Assembly: GCF_025716945.1 (NCBI RefSeq)
Contig: NZ_JAOVZT010000006.1
Location: forward strand, 236,276 to 300,275
From: Geodermatophilus sp. YIM 151500
GTDB taxonomy: Bacteria; Actinomycetota; Actinomycetes; Mycobacteriales; Geodermatophilaceae
DNA length: 64,000 nt
Reading direction: 5' to 3'
Made by a program: the position numbers and the translations under genes. Position 1 is the stretch's first letter. Every line of letters begins with the position of its first letter. The notes under the pieces were generated by a model. The model had not been told where the DNA came from and did not search any database. It worked only from the letters and a program-made list of their open reading frames with translations. Below are positions 1 to 7,748 of the stretch, in pieces.

Positions 1-55
1 CCCCGGGTGCGGCGGAAGGGCTCGACGCTCCCGGGGGACGGCACGTGGCCGCGGT

Positions 56-72
56 GCGATCCGGAGGATCGC
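56..72 (-). terminator. Small hairpin behind malate synthase
   Basis: A 7-bp perfect stem (GCGATCC / GGATCGC) with a 3-nt loop starts 5 bases past the malate synthase stop on the minus strand. There is no T-run, as is usual in GC-rich actinobacteria. The role as a terminator is inferred from position only. Confidence 0.4.
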
Positions 73-76
73 CGTG

Positions 77-1681
77 TTACGGCATGCGCGCGTAGGCGGG
101 CAGCGTGAGGAAGTCGGGGTACTCGTCGGCCAGCGACGTCTCCACGAACAGGTCCCGTGCCTCGTCCCAGCGGCCCTGAGCGAAGGCGTCGCCGCGCGAC
201 TTCTCGATTCCCGCCATCTCCTCGGAGACGATCCGCTCGACCAGCTCTCGGGTGACCTGCTGCCCGTCGGCCAGCTTCACGCCGTTGTGCAGCCACTGCC
301 ACACCTGCGACCGGGAGATCTCGGCGGTGGCGGCGTCCTCCATGAGGTTGTTGATGCCGACGGCCCCGTTGCCGCGCAGCCAGGCCTCCAAGTACTGGAC
401 GCCGACGCTGATGTTGCTGCGCAGCCCGGCCTCGGTGACCTCACCCGGGGTCGACTTCACGTCGAGCAGCATCTCGGCCGTGACGTGCACGTCCTCGCGC
501 TTCTTGTCGATCTGGTTCGGCCGGTCGCCGAGGACGGCGGTGAAGACCTCCTTGCAGAGCTCCACCATGCCCGGGTGGGCCACCCAGGAGCCGTCGAAAC
601 CGTCGTTGGCCTCGCGCTCCTTGTCGGCCCGCACCTTGGCGAAGGCCTGCTCGTTGATCTGCGGGTCCTTGGACGGGATGAAGGCGGCCATGCCGCCGAT
701 CGCGTGCGCGCCCCGCTTGTGGCAGGTGCGGACCAGCAGCTCGGTGTAGGCCCGCATGAACGGCACCGTCATCGTCACCGAGTTGCGGTCGGGCAGCAGG
801 AAGTCGTCGCCGCGCGTCCGGAAGGTCTTGATGACGCTGAACATGTAGTCCCAGCGGCCGGCGTTCAGGCCCGCCGAGTGGTTCCGGAGCTCGTAGAGGA
901 TCTCCTCCATCTCGAACGCCGCCGGGTATGTCTCGATCAGCACGGTCGCCCGGATGGTGCCCTGCGGGATGCCGAGGTGGTCCTGCGCCAGGACGAACGC
1001 GTCGTTCCAGAGCCGCGCCTCGAGGTGGCTCTCCATCTTCGGCAGGTAGAAGTACGGGCCCTTGCCCTTGCCGAGCTGCTTCTGCGCGCAGTTGACCATG
1101 TAGAGGCCGAAGTCGACCAGGCTGCCCGAGCACTCCTCGCCGTCCACGGTGATGTGCTTCTCCGGCAGGTGCCAGCCGCGGGGGCGGACGACGATCGTCG
1201 TCAGCTCCTCGTCGGGGCGCAGCTCGTACTTCCTGCCGTCGGGATTGGTGAAGGTGAGGGTGCGGTCCAGCGCGTCCTTGAGGTTGAGCTGGCCGTTGAC
1301 CACGTTCTCCCACGCCGGGGTGTTGGCGTCCTCGAGGTCGGCCAGCCACACCTTGGCCCCGGAGTTGAGCGCGTTGATGGTCATCTTGCGCTCGGTGGGG
1401 CCGGTCATCTCGACCCGGCGGTCCTCCAGACCGGGGGCCGGCGGAGCGACCTGCCACGAGTCGTCCTCGCGGATCGAGCGGGTCTCCTCGAGGAAGTCCA
1501 GCGTGCCCCCGTCGGCCAGCGCGCGCAGCCGCTCCTGCCGTCGGGTCAGCAGCTCCCTCCGGCGGGCGCCGAGCTCGCGGTGCAGCGTGGCGACCAGCTC
1601 GAGCGCCTCCGGGGTCAGCACCTCGTCCGCGCGGTCGACCGCTGCGCCGGTGACCTCGACGCCGTCCACACCCGTAGCCAT
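77..1681 (-). CDS. aceB: Malate synthase A
   Basis: Cytoplasmic enzyme that condenses glyoxylate with acetyl-CoA to give malate, the second step of the glyoxylate shunt and an outlet for glyoxylate from other routes. The product has 534 residues, normal for the A isoform (the G isoform is about 720). The family signature [16 protein letters not shown] lies at residues 266-281, preceded by the conserved RATVLIET segment at 244-251. The ATG start has a GAGGAGAG ribosome site just upstream. The gene is divergent from an IclR regulator, and isocitrate lyase is absent from the window. The neighbours (serine-glyoxylate aminotransferase, 2-hydroxyacid dehydrogenase) suggest it serves glyoxylate made from glycolate or similar acids. 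Function is secure from the signature and length; the pathway context is inference. Confidence 0.96.
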   Translation of the reverse strand: MATGVDGVEVTGAAVDRADEVLTPEALELVATLHRELGARRRELLTRRQERLRALADGGTLDFLEETRSIREDDSWQVAPPAPGLEDRRVEMTGPTERKMTINALNSGAKVWLADLEDANTPAWENVVNGQLNLKDALDRTLTFTNPDGRKYELRPDEELTTIVVRPRGWHLPEKHITVDGEECSGSLVDFGLYMVNCAQKQLGKGKGPYFYLPKMESHLEARLWNDAFVLAQDHLGIPQGTIRATVLIETYPAAFEMEEILYELRNHSAGLNAGRWDYMFSVIKTFRTRGDDFLLPDRNSVTMTVPFMRAYTELLVRTCHKRGAHAIGGMAAFIPSKDPQINEQAFAKVRADKEREANDGFDGSWVAHPGMVELCKEVFTAVLGDRPNQIDKKREDVHVTAEMLLDVKSTPGEVTEAGLRSNISVGVQYLEAWLRGNGAVGINNLMEDAATAEISRSQVWQWLHNGVKLADGQQVTRELVERIVSEEMAGIEKSRGDAFAQGRWDEARDLFVETSLADEYPDFLTLPAYARMP

Positions 1682-1790
1682 GACTCTCCTCGCACAAAGA
1701 TCTGCGCGGCCGTCGCCGCCGCACTGGTGGTCTACCGCACACCCGGCCGGCTCGCGCGTCGAGCAGCGAAGGCGCCGCCGGACGCTGACT

Positions 1791-1805
1791 TTCCGGATGA
1801 TGGAA
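1791..1805. promoter_or_regulatory. Putative IclR operator in the aceB/iclR divergent promoter
   Basis: Imperfect palindrome TTCCG-GATGA-TGGAA between the divergent malate synthase and IclR genes. It matches two sites between matC and the aminotransferase gene (6400-6414 and 6519-6533). The TTCCG-N5-CGGAA form is typical of operators of IclR-family proteins. Binding by the neighbouring IclR protein is inferred. Confidence 0.55.
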
Positions 1806-1904
1806 GGTAGTGTTCGCTCTACGGCAAGAACCTAGTCCGGCGCCCGAGACGGGTCAAACCCGCGGGATCGGGCCTGCGGTGACGCGGAGAGAGGAGCGGC
1901 GGCC

Positions 1905-2687
1905 ATGCGTGCAGGCGCCGACGGCGTGCAGTCCCTGGAGCGGGCCTTCCTTCTCCTGGAGCTCATGGCCGAGGACGGCGGGGAGGTCGCGCTGTCGCGA
2001 TTGGCCGCCGACAGCGGCCTCCCGCTGTCCACCATCCACCGGCTGGTGCGCACGCTGGTGGCCCGCGGCTACGTGCGGCAGCTGCCCTCGCGCCGGTACG
2101 TGCTGGGTCCCCGGCTGATCCACCTCGGCGAGAGCAGCTCGCGCACCCTGGGCACCTGGGCCCGCCCGCACCTGGTCTCGCTGGTCGACACCACGGGGGA
2201 GACGGCGAACCTGGCCATGCTCGACGGCGACCGCGTGGTCTACGTCGCGCAGGTGCCCTCGCGGCACTCGATGCGCATGTTCACCGAGGTCGGTCGCCGG
2301 GTCCACCTGCACTGCACCGGCGTGGGCAAGGCGCTGCTCTCCCAGGTGCCGCCGGGCACGGCCCGGGAGCTCGTGGTGCGCGGGGGCATGCCGCGACGCA
2401 CACCGCGCACGATCACCGACCCCGACGAGCTGCTCGCCGAGCTCGGGGTGATCGCCGACCGGGGGTACGCGCTCGACGACGGCGAGCAGGAGACCGGCGT
2501 CCGCTGCATCGCGGTCCCGGTGCCCGGCGGGCCGGCGCAGACGGCCCTGTCGGTGTCCGGGCCCGAGAGCCGTCTCCCGCTGGAGAGCGTGCCGGAGATC
2601 GCCGCCGTCCTGCAGGCCACCGCGGCGGACCTCGCCGCCGAGCTGCACGACGACCGCGGCGGGGTGCTCAGCGGCCGGTCCAGCTGA
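1905..2687 (+). CDS. IclR-family transcriptional regulator
   Basis: DNA-binding regulator of 260 residues with an N-terminal winged helix-turn-helix (about residues 8-65, including LSRLAADSGLPLSTIHRLVRTL) and a C-terminal IclR effector domain (about 80-250) of the kind that senses small organic acids. The ATG start lies 8 bases after a GAGAGGAG ribosome site. It is transcribed away from malate synthase, and its 3' end overlaps the convergent crotonase gene by 20 bp. Matching palindromes at its own promoter and at the matC/aminotransferase promoters make it the likely controller of this glyoxylate module. The effector could be glyoxylate, glycolate or a dicarboxylate; the sequence does not say which. 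Confidence 0.92.
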   Translation: MRAGADGVQSLERAFLLLELMAEDGGEVALSRLAADSGLPLSTIHRLVRTLVARGYVRQLPSRRYVLGPRLIHLGESSSRTLGTWARPHLVSLVDTTGETANLAMLDGDRVVYVAQVPSRHSMRMFTEVGRRVHLHCTGVGKALLSQVPPGTARELVVRGGMPRRTPRTITDPDELLAELGVIADRGYALDDGEQETGVRCIAVPVPGGPAQTALSVSGPESRLPLESVPEIAAVLQATAADLAAELHDDRGGVLSGRSS

Positions 2688-3441
2688 CCTTCTCCCGGGC
2701 GACGAAGGCCCGGACGCCGGCCCGGAAGTCCTCGCTGCCGAAGACCTCGCGGACCAGATCGTCGCCATCTGGCAGCGCGGCCCGGCGCAGCCGGGCCACC
2801 GCCTGCCCGGCCGCCTTCATGCTCAGCGGCGCGTGCGAGAGCAGGACGTCGACCAGCGCCCCGAGCGCCTCGTCGAGCCCGCCGTCGTCGACCACCTCGC
2901 TCACGAAGCCGGCGCCGTGCGCGTCCTCGGCGGTGAGCAGCCGGGCCCGCAGCAGCATGTCGAGCGTCCGGGCGGGGCCCAGGTGGTGCACCAGCAGCGA
3001 GTAGGTGTTCATCGACAGGCAGTTGCCGAGCGTCCGGGCGATGGGCACCCCGAACCGCGACGCGCGCGTGGCGATCCGCAGGTGGCAGGCCGCGGCGATC
3101 GCCAACCCGCCGCCGACGCAGGCGCCCTCGACAGCGGCGACGGTCGGCACGGTGACGTCCTCCAGCCGGTCGACCACGCGCTGGATGCGGGCCTCGTAGG
3201 TGATGCCGTCGTCCCCGGAGGTGAAGCCCTGGAACTGGGCGATGTCGGTGCCGGCGACGAACGCCCGCCCACCCGCCCCGCGGAGCACCAGCACCCGCAC
3301 CGAGTCGTCGGCGTCGGCCTGCTCGCAGGCCTCGAACAACCCCTCGTACATGGCGAACGTCATCGCGTTGCGCTGCTCGGGCCGGTCGAACACGACGGTC
3401 AGCACCGCACCGTCCTGCGTGACCGCCAGGTCGTCGGTCAC
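2668..3441 (-). CDS. Crotonase-superfamily protein (enoyl-CoA hydratase/isomerase-like)
   Basis: A 257-residue acyl-CoA enzyme of the crotonase fold. The oxyanion-hole segments are visible: AFVAGTDIAQF near residues 62-72 and CVGGGLAIAAACHLRIA near 108-124. The two glutamates that do the hydration chemistry in classical enoyl-CoA hydratases are not evident; the equivalent region reads FGVPIARTLGN and RTLDMLLRAR. It may therefore be an isomerase, hydrolase or lyase-type member rather than a true hydratase. The GTG start overlaps the stop of the upstream CoA-transferase gene (GTGA), so the two are probably translated together and act on the same CoA ester. Confidence 0.85.
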   Translation of the reverse strand: MTDDLAVTQDGAVLTVVFDRPEQRNAMTFAMYEGLFEACEQADADDSVRVLVLRGAGGRAFVAGTDIAQFQGFTSGDDGITYEARIQRVVDRLEDVTVPTVAAVEGACVGGGLAIAAACHLRIATRASRFGVPIARTLGNCLSMNTYSLLVHHLGPARTLDMLLRARLLTAEDAHGAGFVSEVVDDGGLDEALGALVDVLLSHAPLSMKAAGQAVARLRRAALPDGDDLVREVFGSEDFRAGVRAFVAREKVSWTGR

Positions 3442-4691
3442 GCGCCCTCCCCGGGGGCCACGGGCGCCGGCTCCGGCAGCCGCACGGGGCCGGCCACGGC
3501 GTCCACGACGTCGTCGGGCACGCCGGCCCGGGTCAGCACCGCCCGGGTGTCGCCACCCAGCGGTGGCCCGGCATGGCTGCGGACGGCGGGGGTGGCGGAG
3601 AACCGCATGGGCGAGCCGATCTGCCGCTGCGGCGGCAGCGACGGGTGCGGGGCGTCCCAGAAGAAGTCGCGGACGCCCAGGTGCTCGTCGGTGAACACCT
3701 GGCCGTAATCGTTGATCGGCGCGCAGGGCACGCCGGCCTCGCCGAGCGCGGCGAGCAGGTCGGCGGTGCTTCGCGCGCTCGTGCGCGACTCGACGATGCC
3801 CTGCAGCTCCTCGCGGCGGGCGTGCCGCCTGGTCGCGTCGGAGTACCGCTCGTCGTCGAGCTCGGCCGCCATGCCGAGCGTGCGGCACAGGCCGGCCCAG
3901 GTGTTGGGCGTGTTGGCGCCGAGGGTGATCCACCCGTCGGCGGTGCGGAAGGCCTGGTAGGGCGCCTGGCTCTGGTGCGCCGAGCCGAGCGGTCCGCCGA
4001 CCTCGCCGGTCGCGAAGTACTTGCCGGCCTCCCAGACCGCCAGGCTCACGCCGGCCTCGAACAGCGAGACGTCGATCGACTGACCGGCGCCGGTGCGGTC
4101 GCGCTCGCGCAGCGCCGCGGTGACCGCCAGGGCCAGGTACAGGCCGCACACCAGGTCGCACACCGGGACCCCGACCTTCGCCGGCTCGCCGCCGGGCGGG
4201 CCGGTGATGCTCATCAGCCCGCTGCGGGCCTGGGCCATGATGTCCAGCCCAGCCAGCGGGGCGAGCGGGCCGTCCTGCCCCCAGCCCGACCCGGAGGCGT
4301 AGACCAGCCGCGGGTTGACCGCCCGCACGTCGTCGGGGCCCAGGCCGAGCCGCCGCATGGCGCCGGGCCGCAGGTTCTCGACCAGCACGTCGGCGCCCTC
4401 GACGAGGGCCAGGAAGGCGCGCCGTCCGGCATCGGACTTGAGGTCGAGCGCGACGGACTCCTTGTTCCGGTTCAACCGCAGGTAGGGGGAGCTCTCGCCG
4501 TCCACGAAGGGTCCGCTGGCGCGGACCGGGTCGCCGGCGCGCGGGTCCTCGATCTTGACCACCTCGGCGCCGAGGTCGGCTAGCTGCATGGCCGCGTACG
4601 GCGCTGCCATGAAGACGCCGACCTCGAGCACCCGCACCCCGGTCAGCGGAGGCCGCGCGCCGGCCCCGTTCGTCGCATCGGTCCCAGTCAC
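3438..4691 (-). CDS. CaiB/BaiF family (class III) CoA-transferase
   Basis: A 417-residue class III CoA-transferase, which moves CoA between carboxylic acids through an aspartyl intermediate. The catalytic aspartate is probably Asp150 in the segment LAGLDIMAQARSGLM. The N-terminal VLEVGVFMAAPYAA and VVKIEDP motifs and the AGQSIDVSLFEA segment are standard for the family. It is first in a two-gene unit with the crotonase and lies downstream of the MatC-type permease, separated from it by a strong hairpin. The group suggests that an imported di- or hydroxy-carboxylic acid is activated to its CoA ester. The substrate is unknown: formyl-CoA:oxalate, succinyl-CoA:citramalate/malate and similar members share the fold. 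Confidence 0.9.
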   Translation of the reverse strand: MTGTDATNGAGARPPLTGVRVLEVGVFMAAPYAAMQLADLGAEVVKIEDPRAGDPVRASGPFVDGESSPYLRLNRNKESVALDLKSDAGRRAFLALVEGADVLVENLRPGAMRRLGLGPDDVRAVNPRLVYASGSGWGQDGPLAPLAGLDIMAQARSGLMSITGPPGGEPAKVGVPVCDLVCGLYLALAVTAALRERDRTGAGQSIDVSLFEAGVSLAVWEAGKYFATGEVGGPLGSAHQSQAPYQAFRTADGWITLGANTPNTWAGLCRTLGMAAELDDERYSDATRRHARREELQGIVESRTSARSTADLLAALGEAGVPCAPINDYGQVFTDEHLGVRDFFWDAPHPSLPPQRQIGSPMRFSATPAVRSHAGPPLGGDTRAVLTRAGVPDDVVDAVAGPVRLPEPAPVAPGEGA

Positions 4692-4740
4692 GTGTCCTGT
4701 CCTCCTGCCAGTGCCGGTCGGGCAGATCCTGCCCCGGACG

Positions 4741-4781
4741 CGACTGCGCCCCGGAGGCGGGGAGCCTCCGGGGCGCAGTCG
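4741..4781 (-). terminator. Strong hairpin between matC-like gene and CoA-transferase gene
   Basis: Perfect 18-bp inverted repeat with a 5-nt loop (left arm begins CGACTGCGCCCCGG). It starts 15 bases past the permease stop and ends 50 bases before the CoA-transferase start, so it should end or reduce read-through from the permease transcript. Confidence 0.85.
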
Positions 4782-4796
4782 GTCAACGGGGTCCGG

Positions 4797-6350
4797 TCAG
4801 AGCCAGCCGGGCACCACCAGGATCAGCCAGGTGACCAGCGGGATGGCCGCGACCATCGAGAAGCCCCAGACCATCAGGTTGCGGAAGGTCCGGTCGCGCT
4901 CGGCCTCGGTGGCGTTGGCGACCACCAGGGCGCCACTGGTCGAGAACGGGCTGGAGTCCACGATGGAGGACGACAGCGCCAGTGCGGTGATCAGGCCGAT
5001 CGCACCCACCGCGTCGTCCCCCTGGAGGAACGGCACGGCCAGCGGGATGAGCGCACCCAGGATGCCGGTGGTGGAGGCGAAGGCGGAGACGACGCCGCCG
5101 ATGTAGCAAATGAGCAGCGCGGCCACGAGCGGCAGGCCGAGCGAGGCCACGTTGTCACCGAGCCACTCCGGCACGCCCTGGTCCTGCATCAGGCCGACGT
5201 AGGTGACGATGCCGCAGATCAGGAGCACGGTCGGCCAGGCGATCTGGCCGACGGCCCCCTTGGCGCCGCGCGGGGCGACGATCGACAGGAGCACGCCGAC
5301 GGAGACGGCCAGCAGGCCGATGTCGAGGTCGAAGACCAGGGCGCCGACCACGAGCAGCACCAGGCCGCCCAGGGTGAGGCTGCGGTCGCGGTCCAGGGTG
5401 GTGACCGCACCGTCCTGCGGCTCCTCCTTCAGCGCGACCGTCTGCACGGCCTTGGTCTCGGCGCGCTCGTCGTCCTCGTCGTGCACGTGCGCGTAGCCGT
5501 GCTCGCCGGTGTGGTGGCCGTGGCCGTGTCCGTGGCCTTCGCGGCCGTCGGCCGGCTCGGTCACCCGGCCGCCGGGGACCGCAGCACCGCCGGTGCCGGT
5601 GCTGCCGACGGCAGTCCGGCGGGCCGGACCGCCCGGGATGTCCGCGCCGGTGTCCTCGGTCGCGTCACCGGCAACCGTCGCCGCGACGAAGTCGTCGTCG
5701 GCCGGGGAGGTGGTGTCGACCCGGTTGCCGCCCAGCAGCTTGCGGCCGCCGAAGAGGAAGAAGACCAGGACCGACAGGGCGATGTTGATGACGATCGAGG
5801 CGAACCAGAGGAACAGCGGGCTGCCGGGCAGGTCGTTGTCGGCGACGACGCCGTTGGTGATGGCCCCGAAGACCGACAGCGGCGAGAAGCCGCCGGCGGT
5901 CGCGCCGTTGATGATGAACAGACCCATCAGCACCGGGTTGATCTGGTAGCGCCGGGCGAAGGACATGCCGACCGGGGCGATGATGGCGACCACGGCGGGC
6001 ACGACGCCGCCGATGGCGGTCAGCGCGCCGGTGACGGCGAACATCGCCCACGGGATGGCGGCCAGGCGCCCGCCGGAGGCCTGGACGGCGAGGTGCACCA
6101 GGTAGTCGACCGTGCCGTTGTTCTTCGCGATGGCGAAGAGGTAGGTCACGCCGACCAGGACGACGAACAGGGACCCGGGGAAGAACCCGAAGACCGCGTC
6201 GTCGTACGGGAGCTCCTCGTCGAGGCCGTAGATGAAGTAGCCGGCTACGAAGGCGGCGACCAGCGCGAGGGCCCCCATGTGCACCGGCAGCACCGTGGCG
6301 ACCAGGAAGACCACCAGGAGTATCAGGATCAGGACGAGCTGTACGGACAC
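4797..6350 (-). CDS. MatC-type dicarboxylate permease (SLC13-like)
   Basis: Inner-membrane carrier of 517 residues in two hydrophobic halves. The N-terminal half (about residues 1-220) resembles the MatC N-terminal domain of dicarboxylate carriers, with segments such as GVTYLFAIAKNNGTVDYLV and INGATAGGFSPLSVFG. The C-terminal half has the ASTTGILGALIPLAVP re-entrant-type segment. A long hydrophilic loop in the middle carries a histidine-rich stretch (GHGHGHGHH and following His/Asp/Glu), which is unusual. The GTG start was chosen for the GGGGAA ribosome site and because the protein then begins directly with the first membrane helix. The likely cargo is a C3-C4 dicarboxylate such as malate or malonate, given the neighbours; this is not proven. 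Confidence 0.85.
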   Translation of the reverse strand: MSVQLVLILILLVVFLVATVLPVHMGALALVAAFVAGYFIYGLDEELPYDDAVFGFFPGSLFVVLVGVTYLFAIAKNNGTVDYLVHLAVQASGGRLAAIPWAMFAVTGALTAIGGVVPAVVAIIAPVGMSFARRYQINPVLMGLFIINGATAGGFSPLSVFGAITNGVVADNDLPGSPLFLWFASIVINIALSVLVFFLFGGRKLLGGNRVDTTSPADDDFVAATVAGDATEDTGADIPGGPARRTAVGSTGTGGAAVPGGRVTEPADGREGHGHGHGHHTGEHGYAHVHDEDDERAETKAVQTVALKEEPQDGAVTTLDRDRSLTLGGLVLLVVGALVFDLDIGLLAVSVGVLLSIVAPRGAKGAVGQIAWPTVLLICGIVTYVGLMQDQGVPEWLGDNVASLGLPLVAALLICYIGGVVSAFASTTGILGALIPLAVPFLQGDDAVGAIGLITALALSSSIVDSSPFSTSGALVVANATEAERDRTFRNLMVWGFSMVAAIPLVTWLILVVPGWL

Positions 6351-6399
6351 GTTGTTCCCCGAGTCGGATGGACGGGATGGGTACCGCGACGGAACTGTC

Positions 6400-6414
6400 T
6401 TCCGGCATGCGGAA
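6400..6414. promoter_or_regulatory. Putative IclR operator (perfect palindrome) at the matC promoter
   Basis: Perfect palindrome TTCCG-GCATG-CGGAA, located about 15-29 bases downstream of the predicted matC transcription start. It matches sites at 1791-1805 and 6519-6533. A repressor bound here could block matC transcription. Confidence 0.6.
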
Positions 6415-6435
6415 CGAGCTTCTCGCTGACCGGGG

Positions 6436-6464
6436 ATTAGATCCGTTGGACCCTCTGGTGTCAA
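6436..6464 (-). promoter_or_regulatory. Promoter of the matC-like gene
   Basis: On the minus strand TTGACA (6464-6459) is followed after 17 bases by TCTAAT (6441-6436), a near-consensus housekeeping sigma promoter. The predicted leader before the GTG at 6350 is about 80 bases and contains the palindromic operator. Confidence 0.65.
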
Positions 6465-6491
6465 GGATCACAACCTGGTATCGGGCCGCCG

Positions 6492-6520
6492 TTGGTCCTC
6501 CGCCTGGCGGTAGGTATCTT
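6492..6520 (+). promoter_or_regulatory. Putative promoter of the aminotransferase-dehydrogenase operon
   Basis: TTGGTC (6492-6497), a 17-base spacer and TATCTT (6515-6520) resemble a sigma-70 type promoter. The last two bases of the -10 overlap the palindromic site at 6519-6533, consistent with repression by occlusion. Confidence 0.45.
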
Positions 6521-6533
6521 CCGCAGAGCGGAC
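6519..6533. promoter_or_regulatory. Second putative IclR operator upstream of the aminotransferase gene
   Basis: TTCCG-CAGAG-CGGAC differs at one position from the perfect palindrome at 6400-6414. It overlaps the predicted -10 and start point of the aminotransferase operon. Confidence 0.5.
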
Positions 6534-6572
6534 GGAGCACGGCAGCTCGACGCGCTGACGAGAGGCGAGGCA

Positions 6573-7748
6573 ATGCCACTGGCGGGTAGCAGCACAGGTG
6601 GACGTCACTTCCTGCAGATTCCGGGGCCGACGAACGTCCCCGACCGGGTGCTGCGCGCGATGGACTTCCCGACGATCGACCACCGTGGCCCGGAGTTCGC
6701 CGCGTTGGGCAAGGAGGTCCTCGAGGCCGTCAAGGCGCCGTTCGCGACGACCGGCCCGGTGATCATCTACCCGGCGTCCGGCACCGGCGCGTGGGAGGCG
6801 GCGCTCACCAACACGCTGTCGCCCGGCGACAAGGTGCTGTGCTTCGAGACCGGCCACTTCGCCACGCTGTGGCAGGAGATGGCCGGCAAGCTGGGCCTGG
6901 TCGTCGACTTCGTGCCCGGCGACTGGCGGCACGGCGTCCCGCCGGAGGTCGTCGAGGAGAAGCTGACCGCCGACACCGGCCACGAGATCAAGGCCGTCAT
7001 GGCCGTGCACAACGAGACCTCGACCGGCGTGGCCAGCCGCATCGGCGAGATCCGTGACGCCATCGACCGCGCCGGCCACCCGGCGCTGTACCTGGTCGAC
7101 ACCATCTCCTCGCTCGGCAGCATCGACTACCGGCACGACGACTGGAAGGTCGACGTCACGATCTCCGGGTCGCAGAAGGGGCTCATGCTCCCGCCGGGGC
7201 TGTCGTTCAACGCGCTCAGCGAGAAGGCCATCGAGGCCTCCCGGACGGCGAAGCTGCCCCGCTCCTACTGGGACTGGCAGCCGATCCTGGCGGCCAACGC
7301 CAACGGCTTCTGGCCCTACACGCCCGGCACCAACCTGCTGTACGGCCTGCGCGAGGCACTGAAGATGCTGCACGAGGAGGGCCTGCAGAACGTCTACGCG
7401 CGGCACGCGCGGCACGCCGAGGCCACCCGCGCCGCCGTCCGGGGCTGGGGCCTGGAGGTGCTCGCCCTCGACGAGCGCGAGTACTCCGGCTCGCTCACCG
7501 CGGTGCTGGTGCCCGAGGAGCACGATGCCGACGCGATCCGCAAGCTCGTCCTCGAGAACTACGACATGTCGCTCGGCTCGGGCCTGGGCAAGCTGGCCGG
7601 CAAAATCTTCCGGATCGGCCACCTCGGCCACTTCAACGACCTGACGTTGGCCGGCACGCTCGCCGGCGTCCAGATGGGCCTCGTCCGCAGCGGCGTGAAG
7701 ATCGACACCGACGGCCTGCAGGCCGCGCTGGAGGTCCTGCAGTCGTGA
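6573..7748 (+). CDS. Serine-glyoxylate aminotransferase (class V)
   Basis: A 391-residue PLP-dependent class V aminotransferase that most likely converts serine plus glyoxylate to hydroxypyruvate plus glycine. The PLP lysine is Lys202 in SGSQKGLMLPPGLSF, and Asp176 in LVDTISS contacts the cofactor. The N-terminal QIPGPTNVPDRVL and VMAVHNETSTGV segments are typical of the AGT/SGAT group. The ATG was chosen because GAGAGGCGAGG lies just upstream. The stop overlaps the GTG of the dehydrogenase by GTGA, so the two are translationally coupled: the downstream enzyme would make glyoxylate and this one removes it. Alanine-glyoxylate activity cannot be excluded. Confidence 0.92.
   Translation: MPLAGSSTGGRHFLQIPGPTNVPDRVLRAMDFPTIDHRGPEFAALGKEVLEAVKAPFATTGPVIIYPASGTGAWEAALTNTLSPGDKVLCFETGHFATLWQEMAGKLGLVVDFVPGDWRHGVPPEVVEEKLTADTGHEIKAVMAVHNETSTGVASRIGEIRDAIDRAGHPALYLVDTISSLGSIDYRHDDWKVDVTISGSQKGLMLPPGLSFNALSEKAIEASRTAKLPRSYWDWQPILAANANGFWPYTPGTNLLYGLREALKMLHEEGLQNVYARHARHAEATRAAVRGWGLEVLALDEREYSGSLTAVLVPEEHDADAIRKLVLENYDMSLGSGLGKLAGKIFRIGHLGHFNDLTLAGTLAGVQMGLVRSGVKIDTDGLQAALEVLQS

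Noticed and set aside
74-1810. A 578-codon plus-strand open frame opposite malate synthase
   Set aside because: The minus strand encodes an unmistakable malate synthase; the plus-strand translation has no family features.
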